From NCBI GenBank assembly GCA_964459445.1, contig CAYWMP010000071.1, positions 1 to 26,606 on the forward strand: a DNA stretch of 26,606 bases, given 5' to 3'. Shown piece after piece: positions 25,596-26,606 of the stretch (positions are counted from its first letter, which is position 1; every line of letters begins with the position of its first letter). The notes below the pieces were generated by a model. It saw nothing but the letters and a program-made list of their open reading frames with translations, was not told the DNA's origin and made no database searches. The position numbers and the translations under genes are program-made. Origin of the DNA: CAYWMP01 sp964459445 (GTDB taxonomy: Bacteria > Desulfobacterota > DSM-4660 > Desulfatiglandales > HGW-15).

Positions 25596-26282
25596 TCAAT
25601 TGGGGTTGGTTGTCGGCATTTTGTTCCCACTGTCCTTTGCACGCCTATGCAAATGCCTGACATAGCCTTCACAAACCTTTTCCGGATCGATTTGAATGAC
25701 CCGGGCATAGGACTTCAGAAAATTCTCCAGATAAATCATTGGAGGAAGGGTTTCAAATTGATCGGCTTCAATCGCTTCGAGGATAGAAACGTTGACTCTC
25801 GTAACCTCAAATAAATCCTCAAGATTTATCCCCAGCAGTTTCCGCACCCTGCTCAGATCCCCACCTGAAATTTCATCCTTTGAAAGGATCTCGCTCGACA
25901 GGTCTTTTATGCCTTTGTCCTGAATTTTCCTTTTAATCCTTTGCTGGATCCAATCCCTACCCTTGGACTTGCCGGCCTGAAATAACGGAATTGGCTTTTT
26001 CTGTACCCTCTTTTCCAAGGCCGACGAATCGATTTTTCCATGATTCACCAACTGCCTGTCATAATCGATTCTCTTTTTCTCATCTATGAGTGTGTAAAAG
26101 GCCTCTTCAATTCGTGCCAGGATCTCCCCCCTTTCCTCGTCAGTAAAAAGAGAATAGGTAACCAGCGAATCATCACCATATATGGAGAGGGCTTCCTTAT
26201 AGGCCTGCCGAATCTCGAATGGCGATGATTCTACGGTAACTTCAAGCATCTCGTAGTAATTCAGTTCCTCAAACTCTTTCAT
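25596..26282 (-). CDS. J-domain-like / RodZ-type HTH fusion protein
   Basis: A 228-residue protein. Residues 7-78 are a DnaJ-like J domain (NYYEMLEV...EIRQAYKEA...IDYDRQL), but the HPD tripeptide needed to stimulate Hsp70 is absent; the corresponding loop reads SIYGDDS. Residues ~145-215 resemble the RodZ-type helix-turn-helix (LSRVRKLLGINLEDLFEVTRV...YLENFLKSYAR). No membrane helix is present, unlike RodZ. The start ATGA overlaps the stop of the MinD-like gene, so the two are translationally coupled. A cell-polarity or envelope role is a guess from its partner. Confidence 0.8.
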   Translation of the reverse strand: MKEFEELNYYEMLEVTVESSPFEIRQAYKEALSIYGDDSLVTYSLFTDEERGEILARIEEAFYTLIDEKKRIDYDRQLVNHGKIDSSALEKRVQKKPIPLFQAGKSKGRDWIQQRIKRKIQDKGIKDLSSEILSKDEISGGDLSRVRKLLGINLEDLFEVTRVNVSILEAIEADQFETLPPMIYLENFLKSYARVIQIDPEKVCEGYVRHLHRRAKDSGNKMPTTNPN

Positions 26283-26604
26283 AGGGTCCCGAGAGATGAA
26301 ACGATAGCGTCACTGCCGTTGGACGCCATTTTCTTGGCAATATTCTGGAGGGCCGTTGCGGCTGGTCTGTAGGGGTATTTGTGAATAAAGATGTCTCTTG
26401 AATAGATGGCATCATGGACCCTGTCGTCATAATTGACGTTTTCCAGGAAAAGAAAATGGGAATGGAAATGCTTGTTGCATACCTTTTCGATCTTTTTCCC
26501 GAGAGTCGCGTCTGTCTGCTTTCGAAATTGATTCACAACAAAACTCAACTCAACCCAACTTCGTGCCTTTTTGCAATTTTAGGTATTAAATATAGCCAAT
26601 TTTC
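26279..26604 (-). pseudogene. MinD/ParA-like ATPase, C-terminal part, frameshifted; 5' end outside the window
   Basis: The C-terminal ~85 residues (SFVVNQFRKQTD, LENVNYDDRVHDAIYSRD, YPYRPAATALQNIAKKM) are typical of MinD/FlhG-like ATPases. Their frame ends upstream at a stop at 26581-26579. The frame reading PKIAKRHEVGLS continues to the window edge and hits a stop at 26547-26545. A tandem CTCAA-CTCAA at 26544-26553 sits at the junction; removing one copy joins the frames as HEVGLSFVVNQ. Either the gene is broken by a 5-base duplication, it is recoded, or the sequence contains an error. ATP-binding motifs lie outside the window. It overlaps the J-domain gene by four bases. Confidence 0.65.
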
Positions 26605-26606
26605 GA

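Noticed and set aside
1..26606. CRISPR array, rRNA or phage attachment site
   Set aside because: No regularly spaced direct repeats, rRNA-like sequence, integrase or tRNA-end duplication was seen.

Overview
The window looks like part of a Desulfobacterota (deltaproteobacterial) chromosome of moderate GC content. The basis is the gene types (flavoredoxin-like protein, sigma-54 activator with GAF domain, zinc-ribbon cyclase/ATPase, a J-domain/RodZ-like protein next to a MinD-like ATPase) and a bacterial-type split pyrrolysyl-tRNA synthetase. The assignment to a phylum is inference.

The centre (about 11.3-20.7 kb) is a pyrrolysine (Pyl, UAG-encoded amino acid) and methylamine island. On the + strand it runs pylT (tRNA-Pyl, anticodon CUA), pylSn and pylSc (the two halves of PylRS), mttB (trimethylamine methyltransferase with in-frame UAG at codon 328), mttC (corrinoid protein), mtbB (dimethylamine methyltransferase with UAG at codon 349), pylC (methylornithine-lysine ligase) and a Pyl-free MttB homologue. 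A second mtbB with UAG at codon 357 lies on the - strand and overlaps the tail of the MttB homologue. Each Pyl gene looks like two ORFs in a standard-code reading; I annotate them as single genes. pylB, pylD, mtmB, a recognisable corrinoid reactivase and a methylcorrinoid:acceptor methyltransferase are not in the window, although both flanks are unrelated genes. UAG is also a routine terminal stop here (9 of 24 genes, including mttB and mtbB themselves).

Left flank (1-9.3 kb): end of a small lipoprotein gene, a sigma-54 activator, a large class III cyclase/ATPase/TPR protein, a flavin-reductase-family protein, a palindromic MITE-like element, a quinone oxidoreductase and an MFS transporter. 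Between this flank and the island (9.4-11.2 kb) lie a double [4Fe-4S] protein and a divergent CGNR zinc-finger regulator. Their shared promoter region carries two copies of an inverted-repeat operator, so the pair looks co-regulated.

Right flank (21-26.6 kb): a lipoprotein, a 56-residue membrane/Cys-rich small protein, an IHF-alpha-like protein, a MoxR-type ATPase with a CoxE-like VWA partner, an HD-domain protein, a J-domain/RodZ-like protein and the frameshifted end of a MinD-like ATPase gene.

Metabolic reading: MttB and MtbB move methyl groups from trimethylamine and dimethylamine to the corrinoid of MttC. Pyl for these enzymes is made partly by PylC and charged onto PylT by PylSn+PylSc. 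The rest of the pathway must be encoded elsewhere or be missing.
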